Source: Oryzobacter telluris (lineage in GTDB: Bacteria > Actinomycetota > Actinomycetes > Actinomycetales > Dermatophilaceae). Taken from it: a DNA stretch of 64,000 nucleotides. This document shows, in pieces, positions 25,220 to 33,180 of the stretch. The position numbers and the translations under genes are program-made. How positions within the stretch are numbered: the stretch's first letter is position 1; each line of letters begins with the position of its first letter. The notes beneath the pieces were generated by a model that had not been told where the DNA came from, searched no databases, and was given only the letters and a program-made list of their open reading frames with translations. The DNA lies in NCBI RefSeq assembly GCF_043099285.1, contig NZ_CP170723.1, positions 3,782,001-3,846,000 of the forward strand, in the 5' to 3' direction.

Positions 25220-25250
25220 CCGGGCCCGCGCCACGTCGGCGCGGGCCCGG
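25220..25250 (+). terminator. Intra-operon hairpin after the binding-protein gene
   Basis: CCGGGCCCGCGCC and GGCGCGGGCCCGG form a perfect 13-bp stem with loop ACGTC, 8 nt after the stop. No U tract follows. Such hairpins between a binding protein and its permeases protect the upstream message or partly stop transcription. Confidence 0.65.
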
Positions 25251-25324
25251 CACCGGTCCACGGGCCGGTCATCCCGGCCGGTTCCCCACCCGCAGAACCG
25301 ATCCCATCCACCGGAGACGACACG

Positions 25325-26134
25325 ATGCGCAGGAAGGTCCCCGCCGGGCTGCTCGCGGCACCGCTCGCGTGGCTCGGCGTCGCATACCTCGGCGCGCTCG
25401 CGATGATCTTCGCGACGGCCTTCTTCACCACTGACAGCTTCACCGGCGCCGTGGTGCGGGACTTCTCGCTGGAGAACTACCGCGAGGTGTTCACGGCGAC
25501 CTACCTCGGCATCATCGTGCGCACCGTCCTCATCGCGGCGAGCGTCACGGTGCTCTGTATCGCCATCGCGGTGCCGTTCGCCTGGTTCATGGCCCGGGTC
25601 GTGCCGTCCAGATGGCGCGGGCTGGCGGTGGCGCTCGTCCTCGTGCCGCTGTGGGCCTCGTACCTCGTCAAGGCCTACGCCTGGCGGGCGATGGTGCAGC
25701 CCAGCGGGGTGCTCGACTCCACCTTCGGCTCGACCCCCGGCTACGGACTCGCCGCCGTCGTGCTGACCCTGACCTACCTCTGGCTGCCCTACATGGTGCT
25801 GCCGGTCTACGCCGGGCTCGACCGCCTGCCGGCCTCGCACCTCGAGGCCTCGGAGGACCTCGGCGCCGGAGCCTGGACGACGTTCCGCCGGGTCGTGCTG
25901 CCGGCGGTGAAGCCCTCGATCGCTGCGGGCACGGTCTTCACCTTCAGCCTGTCGCTCGGCGACTACATCGCCGTGTCGATCGTCGGCGGCAAGCTCCAGG
26001 TCCTCGGGACCGCGGTGCTGCAGAACAACACCCTCGACCTGCCGTTCGCGGCGGCGCTGGGCACCGTCTCGGTCGTCATCATGGTCGCCTACCTGCTCGC
26101 CGTGCGCCGCACCGGCGCCCTGGACAACCTGTGA
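25325..26134 (+). CDS. Polyamine-type ABC importer, permease 1 (PotB-like)
   Basis: A 269-residue permease with six predicted helices. The ATPase-docking EAA loop is LEASEDLGAGAWTTFRRVVLPAVKPSI. It starts with MRRKVPAG after a GGAG site in CCACCGGAGACGACACG. It is 113 nt after the binding-protein gene, with the hairpin between, and 10 nt before the partner permease. Together they form the membrane channel of the importer. Confidence 0.93.
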   Translation: MRRKVPAGLLAAPLAWLGVAYLGALAMIFATAFFTTDSFTGAVVRDFSLENYREVFTATYLGIIVRTVLIAASVTVLCIAIAVPFAWFMARVVPSRWRGLAVALVLVPLWASYLVKAYAWRAMVQPSGVLDSTFGSTPGYGLAAVVLTLTYLWLPYMVLPVYAGLDRLPASHLEASEDLGAGAWTTFRRVVLPAVKPSIAAGTVFTFSLSLGDYIAVSIVGGKLQVLGTAVLQNNTLDLPFAAALGTVSVVIMVAYLLAVRRTGALDNL

Positions 26135-26144
26135 GGGCGGCGCG

Positions 26145-26960
26145 ATGAGGACCAGCCGTGGGGCGCGCGCCGCGTGGTGGGCGTTCGGGACGCTCGTCCT
26201 CGCCTTCGTCTACGTGCCGCTGGCCGTGGTGGCGGTCAACTCCTTCAACCGCGACAAGACGTTCGGGTGGCCGCCCACCGGGTTCACCACCCAGTGGTGG
26301 ACCACCGCCTTCGACGCCCCCGGGCCGCGCGACGCCATCCTCACGTCGGTCAAGGCCGGGCTCGGGGCCACGGCATTGGCCCTCGTCCTCGGCTCGCTGC
26401 TGGCCCTGGCGCTGGCCCGGTACGACTTCTTCGGCAAGACCGCCGTCAACCTGCTCGTCATCCTCCCGATCGCCCTGCCCGGCATCGTCACGGGCCTAGC
26501 GCTGCAGTCGGTGATCACCGGGTTCCTCACGCCGGTGCTCGGCATCCCGGCGGGGCTGTTCACGATCATCGTGGGCCACGCGACGTTCTGCATCGTCGTC
26601 GTCTTCAACAACGCCACGGCCCGGCTGCGGAGGATGGGCACCTCGCTCGAGGCCGCGTCGGCCGACCTCGGAGCGGGCGCCTGGATGACGTTCCGCCGGG
26701 TCACGCTGCCGCTGCTCGCGCCGTCGCTGGTCGCCGGGGCGCTGCTCGCCTTCGGGCTGTCCTTCGACGAGATCGTCGTGACCACCTTCACCGCGGGGCC
26801 CGGCACCCCGACGCTCCCGATCTGGATCTACAACAACCTCTTCCGGCCCAACCAGGCGCCCGTGGTGAACGTCGTGGCCGTCGTCCTCGTGCTCGTCTCG
26901 ATCCTGCCGGTGTGGCTGGCGCAGCGGCTCAGCGGCGACGCAGCCGAGTCGCGGCTCTAG
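26145..26960 (+). CDS. Polyamine-type ABC importer, permease 2 (PotC-like)
   Basis: A 271-residue permease with six predicted helices. The first is WAFGTLVLAFVYVPLAVVAVNSFN and the EAA loop is LEAASADLGAGAWMTFRRVTLPLLAPS. A late segment FGLSFDEIVVTTFTAGPG is typical of PotC. GAGGG precedes the ATG. The gene ends the importer operon, tail to tail with an XRE regulator gene. Confidence 0.93.
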   Translation: MRTSRGARAAWWAFGTLVLAFVYVPLAVVAVNSFNRDKTFGWPPTGFTTQWWTTAFDAPGPRDAILTSVKAGLGATALALVLGSLLALALARYDFFGKTAVNLLVILPIALPGIVTGLALQSVITGFLTPVLGIPAGLFTIIVGHATFCIVVVFNNATARLRRMGTSLEAASADLGAGAWMTFRRVTLPLLAPSLVAGALLAFGLSFDEIVVTTFTAGPGTPTLPIWIYNNLFRPNQAPVVNVVAVVLVLVSILPVWLAQRLSGDAAESRL

Positions 26961-26967
26961 CTCGAGG

Positions 26968-26990
26968 GCCCAGCGCCGTCAGGGCTGGGC
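26968..26990. terminator. Short hairpin between convergent genes
   Basis: GCCCAGC and GCTGGGC form a 7-bp stem with a 9-nt loop between the permease stop and the end of the XRE gene; its right part covers the XRE stop codon. A shared terminator is likely. Confidence 0.45.
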
Positions 26991-27209
26991 GGGCTCGAGG
27001 CTGAGGACGTCTCCCACCTGGCAGCCCAGGACGTCGCAGACCGCCGTGATCGTGCTGAACCGCACGGCCTTGGCCCGGTTGTTCTTCAGCACCGAGAGGT
27101 TGACGACCGTGACGCCCACGGCCTCGGCGAGGGCCGCGAGCGTCATCCCCCGTTCCTCGAGGAGTCGGTCGAGGTGGCACACGACGCGGTGCGGCTCGTC
27201 GACCGGCAT
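26979..27209 (-). CDS. XRE-family small helix-turn-helix regulator
   Basis: A 76-residue single-domain Cro/C1-type regulator, with helix-turn-helix TLAALAEAVGVTVVNLSVLKNN and the following RAKAVRFSTITAVCDVLGCQVGD, the YozG-like pattern. Its ATG shares a base with the stop of the upstream DUF2975 gene (TGATG). In this very common pair the small regulator is thought to control the operon. The AT-rich palindromes upstream of the DUF2975 gene are the probable binding sites. Confidence 0.9.
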   Translation of the reverse strand: MPVDEPHRVVCHLDRLLEERGMTLAALAEAVGVTVVNLSVLKNNRAKAVRFSTITAVCDVLGCQVGDVLSLEPAQP

Positions 27210-27862
27210 CAGACGAGGCCCTCGACGTCGTCGCGCAGCCGGCTGCCGGCCTTGAACGCCTCGGCCAGCAGGGCGACGACCATGCCCGACACCGCGGCGG
27301 CCCAGGGCACGTCGAGCCACGCCGCCGTGACGTCGGTCCACGCCCCGCCCGCGTCGGCCCGGCCGAGCAGCGCGCCGCTGGCGGCCATGTCGACGACGTA
27401 GACGACCGGCATGCCGAGCACGAGGAAGCCCGCGACGAGCCGCAGCCGGCGCACGTTGGCCGGGTGGAACGGGTCGCCGGCGGCGATGGTCCGCATGAGC
27501 CGCAGGAGCAGCCAGCACCCGGTGAGGAGCATCGCCGAGACGAGCAGCCCCGGAACGAGGTCGAGCAGCCGCAGGAACGCCGGCGGGTCAGGCACCAGCA
27601 CCTCGACGAGCCCGGCACCGTCGTCGGCGAGGGGCAGGGGGATGCCGGGCGCGCTGACCTTCGTGACGACCTCGAGCGGGTGGGCCTCGCCGGCCAGCCA
27701 GCGCACGACGGGCGCGACGACCTCGAGGACGACCGTCACCGCCACGACGACGGCCAGGAGGATGCCCAGGCCCCAGCGGTCGGTGCGGTCGAAGCCCAGC
27801 GGGTCCTTCGCCTCGGTGGGGCGCGGAGCCGCCGGCGACGGCTGCGGTGTGTGGTCGGTCAT
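27209..27862 (-). CDS. DUF2975 membrane protein
   Basis: A 217-residue protein with four predicted membrane helices: GLGILLAVVVAVTVVLEVVAPVV near the N-terminus, LVPGLLVSAMLLTGCWLLLRLMRTI, LVAGFLVLGMPVVYVVDM and AVSGMVVALLAEAFKAG at the end. The family word NVRRLRLVAGF after GDPF is typical of DUF2975. Function unknown; it is nearly always paired with a YozG-like XRE regulator, as here. ATG 27862 has GAGGGG upstream. Confidence 0.88.
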   Translation of the reverse strand: MTDHTPQPSPAAPRPTEAKDPLGFDRTDRWGLGILLAVVVAVTVVLEVVAPVVRWLAGEAHPLEVVTKVSAPGIPLPLADDGAGLVEVLVPDPPAFLRLLDLVPGLLVSAMLLTGCWLLLRLMRTIAAGDPFHPANVRRLRLVAGFLVLGMPVVYVVDMAASGALLGRADAGGAWTDVTAAWLDVPWAAAVSGMVVALLAEAFKAGSRLRDDVEGLV

Positions 27863-27886
27863 GGGGTCCCCTCGGGCGGCTGACAT

Positions 27887-27939
27887 ATCGACTGTCGATG
27901 ATAACGACAGACGATATGCATATCGTTTGTCGTTGTCAA
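27887..27939 (-). promoter_or_regulatory. Promoter and operators of the DUF2975-XRE pair
   Basis: On the minus strand TTGACA (27939-27934), a 17-bp spacer and TATCGT (27916-27911) form a near-consensus promoter. A 30-bp near-perfect palindrome (27904-27933; arms ACGACAGACGATAT and ATATCGTTTGTCGT around GC) covers the spacer and -10 box. A second palindrome ATCGAC-T-GTCGAT lies at 27887-27899 in the transcript start. The 12-mer TATCG(NN)TGTCG occurs three times in all. Autorepression by the XRE protein is the likely reading. Confidence 0.72.
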
Positions 27940-27955
27940 CAGGGTCGTCCGACCC

Positions 27956-28002
27956 GGCGTGAGTGCCCAGCCGGCTGCCCCAGCGACCACTTCCGCACTC
28001 GC
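27956..28002. repeat. Dispersed palindromic repeat, copy B
   Basis: The 40 bases from GAGTGC (27961) to GCACTC (28000) match copy A at 34 positions, including CGGCTGCCCC and GCGACCA. The left half of the inner stem is changed (CCAGC for GGAAA), so only the ends still pair. It stands between two divergent genes, so it is not a terminator here. Confidence 0.65.
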
Positions 28003-28029
28003 CCCGACCCGGCCCGGCGTGCGGTGTTG

Positions 28030-28035
28030 CAGGAT
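28030..28035 (+). promoter_or_regulatory. Possible -10 box before bpa
   Basis: CAGGAT ends 7 nt before ATG 28042. It matches TANNNT only in part; the preceding T makes TGCAGGAT. Confidence 0.3.
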
Positions 28036-28041
28036 GGGGCC

Positions 28042-28680
28042 ATGAGCGACGAGCCGCGCGACGACCGCGACCAGGACGACGAGGAGCGCGGCGTGCCCGC
28101 CACCGTGACGAGCGACGGCGAGCGCATCGTGGTCGTCACGCCCGACGGGATGGGTCTGGCCCCGCACCCCTCGGCCTCCGATGACGCCCCCTCCCGCCCG
28201 CGGTCGAGCAACCCCGCCGACCTCGTCGAGCAGCCGGCCAAGGTGATGCGCATCGGGTCGATGGTCAAGCAGCTCCTCGAGGAGGTGCGCAGCGCGCCGC
28301 TCGACGAGCGCGGCCGGGCCCGCCTCGCCGACATCCACGACCGCTCCATCGCCGAGCTCAAGGACGGCCTGGCCCCCGAGCTCGTCGACGAGCTCGAGCG
28401 GATCGCCCTGCCGTTCAAGGACGCCGAGCCCTCCGACGCCGAGCTGCGCATCGCCCAGGCCCAGCTCGTGGGCTGGCTCGAGGGCCTGTTCCACGGCATC
28501 CAGACCGCGCTCGTCGCCCAGCAGATGGCGACCCAGTCGCAGCTGCAGCAGATGCGCGCCCTGCCTCCCGGCCCCTCCGGCCAGCACCCCGGGATGCCCC
28601 ACCCCGGCGGCCCGGGCGCCCCTCATCCGGGCACGCCCGCCGAGCCCGGCCACGCCGAGGGCACCGGCCAGTACCTCTGA
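28042..28680 (+). CDS. bpa: Bacterial proteasome activator Bpa
   Basis: A 212-residue protein of the Bpa/DUF2587 family. A charged, disordered head (1-55) leads to the helical core: PAKVMRIGSMVKQLLEEVR, LDERGRARLADIHDRSIAEL and ELVDELERIALPFKD. A Pro/Gly/His-rich linker leads to the C-terminal GQYL. In the known protein that end inserts into pockets of the 20S proteasome and opens the gate without ATP, and the core forms a 12-mer ring. It predicts a proteasome (PrcAB) elsewhere in the genome. Stand-alone gene. An alternative reading upstream is not supported because the head would cross the repeat. Confidence 0.95.
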   Translation: MSDEPRDDRDQDDEERGVPATVTSDGERIVVVTPDGMGLAPHPSASDDAPSRPRSSNPADLVEQPAKVMRIGSMVKQLLEEVRSAPLDERGRARLADIHDRSIAELKDGLAPELVDELERIALPFKDAEPSDAELRIAQAQLVGWLEGLFHGIQTALVAQQMATQSQLQQMRALPPGPSGQHPGMPHPGGPGAPHPGTPAEPGHAEGTGQYL

Positions 28681-28687
28681 CCCGCGC

Positions 28688-28708
28688 CGCCCCGCGTCAG
28701 GCGGGGCG
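28688..28708. terminator. Short hairpin between bpa and a convergent gene
   Basis: CGCCCCGC-GTCAG-GCGGGGCG gives a perfect 8-bp stem 8 nt after the bpa stop. The loop and right stem contain the stop codon region of the convergent membrane protein gene. Confidence 0.5.
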
Positions 28709-29422
28709 CTGGACCTTGACGACGACCGGCTTGCCGAGCAGGTAGGTGCGCCCGTCGGCGCGGCGCTCCACCCCGACGACGAGCAGCAGCTCGAGGACGA
28801 GCTTCGCCACGAGGACGCACACCGCCACCACGGCCTGCACGAACGGGCTGCTCGCGGTGAGCGGCTGGGAGTCCGACACCTCGTTCTGCCCGGTCGCGAC
28901 CATCGGGGCGAACAGCGCGAAGTAGGCGAGCATCATCCGGGCGTAGGCCTGGACGAACCCCCAGATGCCGACCGGCGCGCGGTCGCGCACCAAGCCGCGC
29001 ACCGACCACCCGTAGGCGACGAAGCCGATCCCGCCGAGGACGAGCACCGTCAGCCACGGCGCCCGCAACGGCGACCACGGCAGCACGGTGAACATCCCGA
29101 CGAGGAACGGCACGAGCGCGAACATCCCGTAGTGGAACCCGAAGAACCCCGCCGCGAAGACGCTGTTCCCGCCGGACCGCAGGAGGCGGACCAGCCGCAG
29201 GAGGGTCCAGGCGTAGATCGTGATGACCTCGATGGCGAGCCACAGCCAGACATCGCCGTACGAGATCGTCCCGGTGAGCACGGCGACGATGGGCGCGAGG
29301 TTGGTGGCGGCCACGAGCATCGCCAGCATGACGCGCGTCTGCCCCGGGCTGAGCCCGTCGGTCGCCCGCAGCGCCACCTGCACCCCGAGGACGCGGCCCA
29401 GGGCCAGCAGCACCGTCCTCAC
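28697..29422 (-). CDS. Polytopic membrane protein, DUF6498-like
   Basis: A 241-residue protein with about six predicted helices. The pattern in WLWLAIEVITIYAWTLLRLVRLL, then GFFGFHYGMFALVPFLVGMF and IWGFVQAYARMMLAYFALFAPM, resembles DUF6498 proteins; I make that link from memory of the family and it is not certain. The tail (GKPVVVKVQ) is cytoplasmic. GTG 29422 overlaps the MFS stop (GTGA), placing it last in a long minus-strand run. Function unknown. Confidence 0.78.
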   Translation of the reverse strand: MRTVLLALGRVLGVQVALRATDGLSPGQTRVMLAMLVAATNLAPIVAVLTGTISYGDVWLWLAIEVITIYAWTLLRLVRLLRSGGNSVFAAGFFGFHYGMFALVPFLVGMFTVLPWSPLRAPWLTVLVLGGIGFVAYGWSVRGLVRDRAPVGIWGFVQAYARMMLAYFALFAPMVATGQNEVSDSQPLTASSPFVQAVVAVCVLVAKLVLELLLVVGVERRADGRTYLLGKPVVVKVQRPA

Positions 29423-30771
29423 GACCCCGCCTCCCGCCCCGGGCCGGGGCCGACACCGGCACCCACGCCCACACCCGAGCCGGCCGGCGCGACGTCGGGG
29501 TCGCCACCGGCCCGCCCGTCGAGGCGCCGCAGCGGCGAGAGCCAGGCGAACACCGCGGCGAGCAGCCCCACCCCGACGACCGACACGAGCGCCACCCGCA
29601 GCCCGACGAGCCCGGCCAGCGCACTCGCGCCCAGGGCCCCACCCGTCCAGCCCACCCCGAACGACAGCATCCGGCCGGCGGTGTTGACCCGGCCGAGGAG
29701 TCGCTCGGGCGTCACCTGCTGGCGGTAGGTCATCGAGTTGAGGATGACCCCCTGGTACGAGATCCCCCACACGACCATGACGACGACGGCCACGAGCCAG
29801 GTCGAGGTGGTCGTGACGACGATGCCCGCCACGCCGGCCACCGGCAGCCAGAGCAGGGTGAGCCGGTTGGGCGACAGGTGCCGCAGCAGCCAGGGCGTCA
29901 TCCCCGCGACGAGCATCCCGCCCACGCCCCACACCGCGAACAGCAGGCCGAACCGCCAGCCGCTGGTCCCCACCCCGAGCAGGCGGTCGGCGAACGGCAC
30001 CGACAGGGACATGAACCCTGCACCGGACAGCGAGAGGAGGAAGCCGACCACCGTCTGCGACCGGACCCCCGCGTGGCGCCACAGGAAGCGCAGGCCCTCC
30101 CCCACCTCGCCCACGAGGACCCGCGGGCTCAGCGGAGGCAGCCCGGAACGGTTCTGCGACAGCCGCGCCCGGATGGTGAAGACGCAGGCCGCCGACACGA
30201 CGAACGACAGCGCGTCGATGCCGAGCAGCACCGCGGGGTCGACGAACGCGAGGAGGACGCCGGTCGCCATCGGGACGCCGAGGTCGAGGAAGGACCCCAC
30301 GCCCCAGATGGCGGCGTTGGCCTCCCCGATCCGGTCCCGACCGACGATGGCGGGCAGCGCACCGAACGCCGCCCCGTCGAAGAACACGAAGGCCGCCTGG
30401 GTGAGGAAGCCGGCCGCGAGGGCGTGGGGTGCCGTCAGGGTGCCGAACCAGTGGGCCAGCGGCACCGAGACGATGGCGACGGCGGCGACGAGGTCGGCCA
30501 CCACCATCACCCGCCGCCGGTCGAGCCGGTCGGACAGGGCCCCGGAGAACAGCCCGAGCAACAGGTACGGCAGGCCCTCGACCACGGCGATGAGGGCGGT
30601 GAGGGACGGGCTCCCGCTCAGCCGGTAGACGAGGACGGGCAGGGCGACGGCGGTGACGAGCGTGCCCATGATCGACACCTCGCGGGCCAGCCAGTAGCGC
30701 CGGAAGTCCCGGTCCCGGCGCAGCGGGGTACTCACCCGGGCACCGTCCCCGGGCGCCTCGGCCCCGGTCAC
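29419..30771 (-). CDS. MFS exporter (MFS_3/EntS-like)
   Basis: A 450-residue major facilitator of the MFS_3 group. Early motif RDFRRYWLAREVSIMGTLVTAVALP, the loop GALSDRLDRRRVMVVADLVAA and a mid segment GEVGEGLRFLWRHAGVRS are typical. The C-terminal tail of about 35 residues is Gly/Val/Pro-rich and disordered. Family members export siderophores or drugs. The GTG start overlaps the stop of the FAD dehydrogenase gene (GTGA); GTG 30735 is an alternative start. Confidence 0.9.
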   Translation of the reverse strand: MTGAEAPGDGARVSTPLRRDRDFRRYWLAREVSIMGTLVTAVALPVLVYRLSGSPSLTALIAVVEGLPYLLLGLFSGALSDRLDRRRVMVVADLVAAVAIVSVPLAHWFGTLTAPHALAAGFLTQAAFVFFDGAAFGALPAIVGRDRIGEANAAIWGVGSFLDLGVPMATGVLLAFVDPAVLLGIDALSFVVSAACVFTIRARLSQNRSGLPPLSPRVLVGEVGEGLRFLWRHAGVRSQTVVGFLLSLSGAGFMSLSVPFADRLLGVGTSGWRFGLLFAVWGVGGMLVAGMTPWLLRHLSPNRLTLLWLPVAGVAGIVVTTTSTWLVAVVVMVVWGISYQGVILNSMTYRQQVTPERLLGRVNTAGRMLSFGVGWTGGALGASALAGLVGLRVALVSVVGVGLLAAVFAWLSPLRRLDGRAGGDPDVAPAGSGVGVGAGVGPGPGREAGS

Positions 30772-32441
30772 AGGGCCGAGGCGGCGGCCCGGCCCGCCGT
30801 CCTCCCGGAGAACAGGCAGCCGCCGACGAAGGTGCCCTCGAGCGCGCGGTAGCCGTGCACCCCACCGCCGCCGAACCCGGACACCTCGCCCGCGGCGTAC
30901 AGGCCGGGCACCGGCTCACCGCCCGCGCCGAGGACGCGCCCCGAGAGGTCGGTGTGCAGGCCGCCGAGGGTCTTGCGCGAGAGCACCCGCAGCCGCACCG
31001 CCACGAGCGGCCCGTGCTTGGGGTCGAGGATGCGGTGCAGCGGGTAGGCGCGCTTGGTGAGCCGGTCGCCCCGGTACCCGCGCGCCGCCCGGATCGCGGC
31101 GACCTGGGAGTCCTTGGTGTAGTCGTTCTCCACCTGCCGGTCGCGCTCGACCACCTGCCGCTCGATGTGGGCGGCGTCGAGCGGGGCGTCCGGCGTGAGG
31201 GCGTTCATCTTCGCGACGAGCTCGGTGAGGGTGACGGCGGTGAGCCAGTCCTCGCCGTTGTCGAGGAAGGCCTTCACCGACGGCGTGACCTTGGTGATGG
31301 GCCGCTTGAGCACCTCGCGGTAGCGCCGCTCGGTGAGGTCGAGGTTCTGCTCGGAGCCCGACAGCGCGAACTCCTTGCCGGCGATCGAGGAGTTGAGGAT
31401 GAACCACGAGTGGTCGAAACCGGTGTGCCGCAGGTGGTCGAGCGTCCCCAGGGTGTCGAAGCCGGGGAAGAACGGAGCCGGCAGGCGGTTCCCCGCGCCG
31501 TCGAACCACATCGAGCTCGGGCCCGGGAGGATGCGGATGGCGTGGCCCGGCCAGATCGGGTTCCAGTTGCGGACGCCCTCGACGTAGTGCCACATGCGGT
31601 CCCGGTTGACGACGGTGCCACCCGCGGCCTCGGTGATGGCGATCATCCGGCCATCGACGTACGCGGGTACACCCGTGAGCAGCTCGCTCGGCGGATCCCC
31701 CAGCCGCGCAGGCCAGTTCGCGCGCACGAGGTCGTGGTTGCCGCCGATGCCGCCCGAGGTGACGATGACCGCCATCCCGCCGTACTCGAAGTCGCCCACG
31801 ACCTCGCGGCTGCTCGCGACCCCACGCGGCGAGGGGTCGTCGGCCAGTACCGCGCCCCGCGCGCCGGTGACCGTGCCGCCGGTGACGACGAGCTCGTCGA
31901 CCCGGTGCCGCGGCCGGTAGAACACCCGCCCCGCCGCGATGTGCTCGCGCACCCGGGCCTCGAACGGGGCCACCACCCCGGTCCCGGTCCCCCACGGCAC
32001 GTGGAACCGCGGCACCGAGTTGCCGTGACCGCCGGACGTGCCGTCGCCGCGCTCGGCCCAGCCGACGATCGGGAAGAAGGTGATGCCGCGCTCGCGCAGC
32101 CACGACCGCTTCTCGCCGGCCGCCCACTCGACGTAGGCCCGCCCCCACTGGCGCCCCCAGTGGTCGGGCCCCGGGGTGCCGTCGTCGGCGACGAGCCGGT
32201 CCCATCCGGCGGTGCCCTGCCAGTCCTGCCAGGCGAGGTCGAAGGAGTCGGAGATGCCCATCCGGCGCTGCTCGGGGCTGTCGACGAGGAAGAGGCCGCC
32301 GAAGCTCCAGAACGCCTGGCCGCCGAGGTTGGCCTCGCTCTCCTGGTCGAGGAGCACGACCGAGCGCCCCGCCTCGGCCAGCTCGCAGGTGGCCACGAGA
32401 CCGGCCAGACCGGCTCCCACGACGACGACGTCGGCATCCAT
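30768..32441 (-). CDS. FAD-binding dehydrogenase (ketosteroid-dehydrogenase/fumarate-reductase superfamily)
   Basis: A 557-residue flavoprotein. The N-terminal nucleotide site is VVVVGAGLAGLVATCELAEAG followed by the acidic strand end VVLLDQE. Further family patterns are EANLGGQAFWSFGG, VIVTSGGIGGNHDLVR, and the C-terminal FAD motif GLYAAGEVSGFGGGGVHGYRALEGTFVGGC. This subgroup is annotated only as FAD-binding dehydrogenase; steroid or other enone substrates are possible. A -10 box ends 7 nt before the ATG, so it may be made from its own leaderless promoter as well as by readthrough. Confidence 0.9.
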   Translation of the reverse strand: MDADVVVVGAGLAGLVATCELAEAGRSVVLLDQESEANLGGQAFWSFGGLFLVDSPEQRRMGISDSFDLAWQDWQGTAGWDRLVADDGTPGPDHWGRQWGRAYVEWAAGEKRSWLRERGITFFPIVGWAERGDGTSGGHGNSVPRFHVPWGTGTGVVAPFEARVREHIAAGRVFYRPRHRVDELVVTGGTVTGARGAVLADDPSPRGVASSREVVGDFEYGGMAVIVTSGGIGGNHDLVRANWPARLGDPPSELLTGVPAYVDGRMIAITEAAGGTVVNRDRMWHYVEGVRNWNPIWPGHAIRILPGPSSMWFDGAGNRLPAPFFPGFDTLGTLDHLRHTGFDHSWFILNSSIAGKEFALSGSEQNLDLTERRYREVLKRPITKVTPSVKAFLDNGEDWLTAVTLTELVAKMNALTPDAPLDAAHIERQVVERDRQVENDYTKDSQVAAIRAARGYRGDRLTKRAYPLHRILDPKHGPLVAVRLRVLSRKTLGGLHTDLSGRVLGAGGEPVPGLYAAGEVSGFGGGGVHGYRALEGTFVGGCLFSGRTAGRAAASAL

Positions 32442-32447
32442 GGGTGA

Positions 32448-32453
32448 ACCCTA
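32448..32453 (-). promoter_or_regulatory. -10 box made partly by a stop codon
   Basis: TAGGGT on the minus strand ends 7 nt before ATG 32441. Its first three bases are the TAG stop of the upstream HAD gene. It would give a leaderless mRNA for the FAD dehydrogenase. Confidence 0.5.
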
Positions 32454-33167
32454 GGGCCGCAGGACGACGACGCGCCCGCCCTGCACCACGGTGGAGAGGT
32501 GCGCGACGTCCTCGACGACGAGGTCCGCCACCTCCTCGAGCTCGGCCCGCGGCGTGGTGCCGAGCACCCCGACGAGCCCGCGGCACCCGGCCGCCCGCGC
32601 CGCCCGCAGGCCGGCGACGGAGTCCTCGACGACGAGGCACTGCGCCGGGTCGACGCCCAGCCGGCGCGCGCCCTCGAGCCACGGGTCGGGCCACGGCTTG
32701 CCGCGCTCGACGTCGCTCGCGGTGACGACGACCGCGGGGTGCGGCAGCCGGGTCGCCGTGAGCCGGGCCTCGGCGAGGTCGTCGGTGCTCGAGGTGACGA
32801 TGGCGGTGGGCACTCCCCCGGCCTCCAGCGCCCGCAGCAGCTCGGCCGCTCCCGGCAGCACGGTGATGCCGTCGACGTCGGCCACCTCGATCTCGCGGAT
32901 GCGCGCGAACGCGCTCTCGCGCAGGTCCTCGGGCAGGAGGTTGGCGATGACGTTGGCCGCGGTGACCCCGTGGAAGCCCCGCAGCCGCTCGGGGTCGACG
33001 CCGTGCTCGGCGCACCAGAGCACCCACGACCGCTCGACCGACGCGATGGAGTCGATGAGGGTGCCGTCCATGTCGAGCAGCACCGCGCCGAACGGCTCCG
33101 CGTAGGGCGCGTCGAATGGCTCGGGGAGGGGCTCGGTGGAGGCGGTGGCGTGCGCGGGGAGACCCAT
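32451..33167 (-). CDS. HAD-superfamily phosphatase (subclass IA)
   Basis: A 238-residue haloacid-dehalogenase-like hydrolase. Motif I is LLDMDGTLIDS (nucleophile and acid Asp pair), motif II is TAIVTSSTDDL, motif III the Lys of RGKPWPDPWLEGARRLG, and motif IV VVEDSVAGLRAARAAG. A helical cap lies between motifs I and II. It resembles sugar phosphatases of the GPP/DOG type. It sits 10 nt after the metallophosphoesterase gene and 9 nt before the FAD dehydrogenase gene. Confidence 0.93.
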   Translation of the reverse strand: MGLPAHATASTEPLPEPFDAPYAEPFGAVLLDMDGTLIDSIASVERSWVLWCAEHGVDPERLRGFHGVTAANVIANLLPEDLRESAFARIREIEVADVDGITVLPGAAELLRALEAGGVPTAIVTSSTDDLAEARLTATRLPHPAVVVTASDVERGKPWPDPWLEGARRLGVDPAQCLVVEDSVAGLRAARAAGCRGLVGVLGTTPRAELEEVADLVVEDVAHLSTVVQGGRVVVLRP

Positions 33168-33174
33168 GCACCCC

Positions 33175-33180
33175 AGCCTA
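33175..33180 (-). promoter_or_regulatory. Second -10 box made partly by a stop codon
   Basis: TAGGCT on the minus strand lies 7 bases before ATG 33167 and begins with the TAG stop of the metallophosphoesterase gene. The geometry is one base longer than for a strictly leaderless start. Confidence 0.4.
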
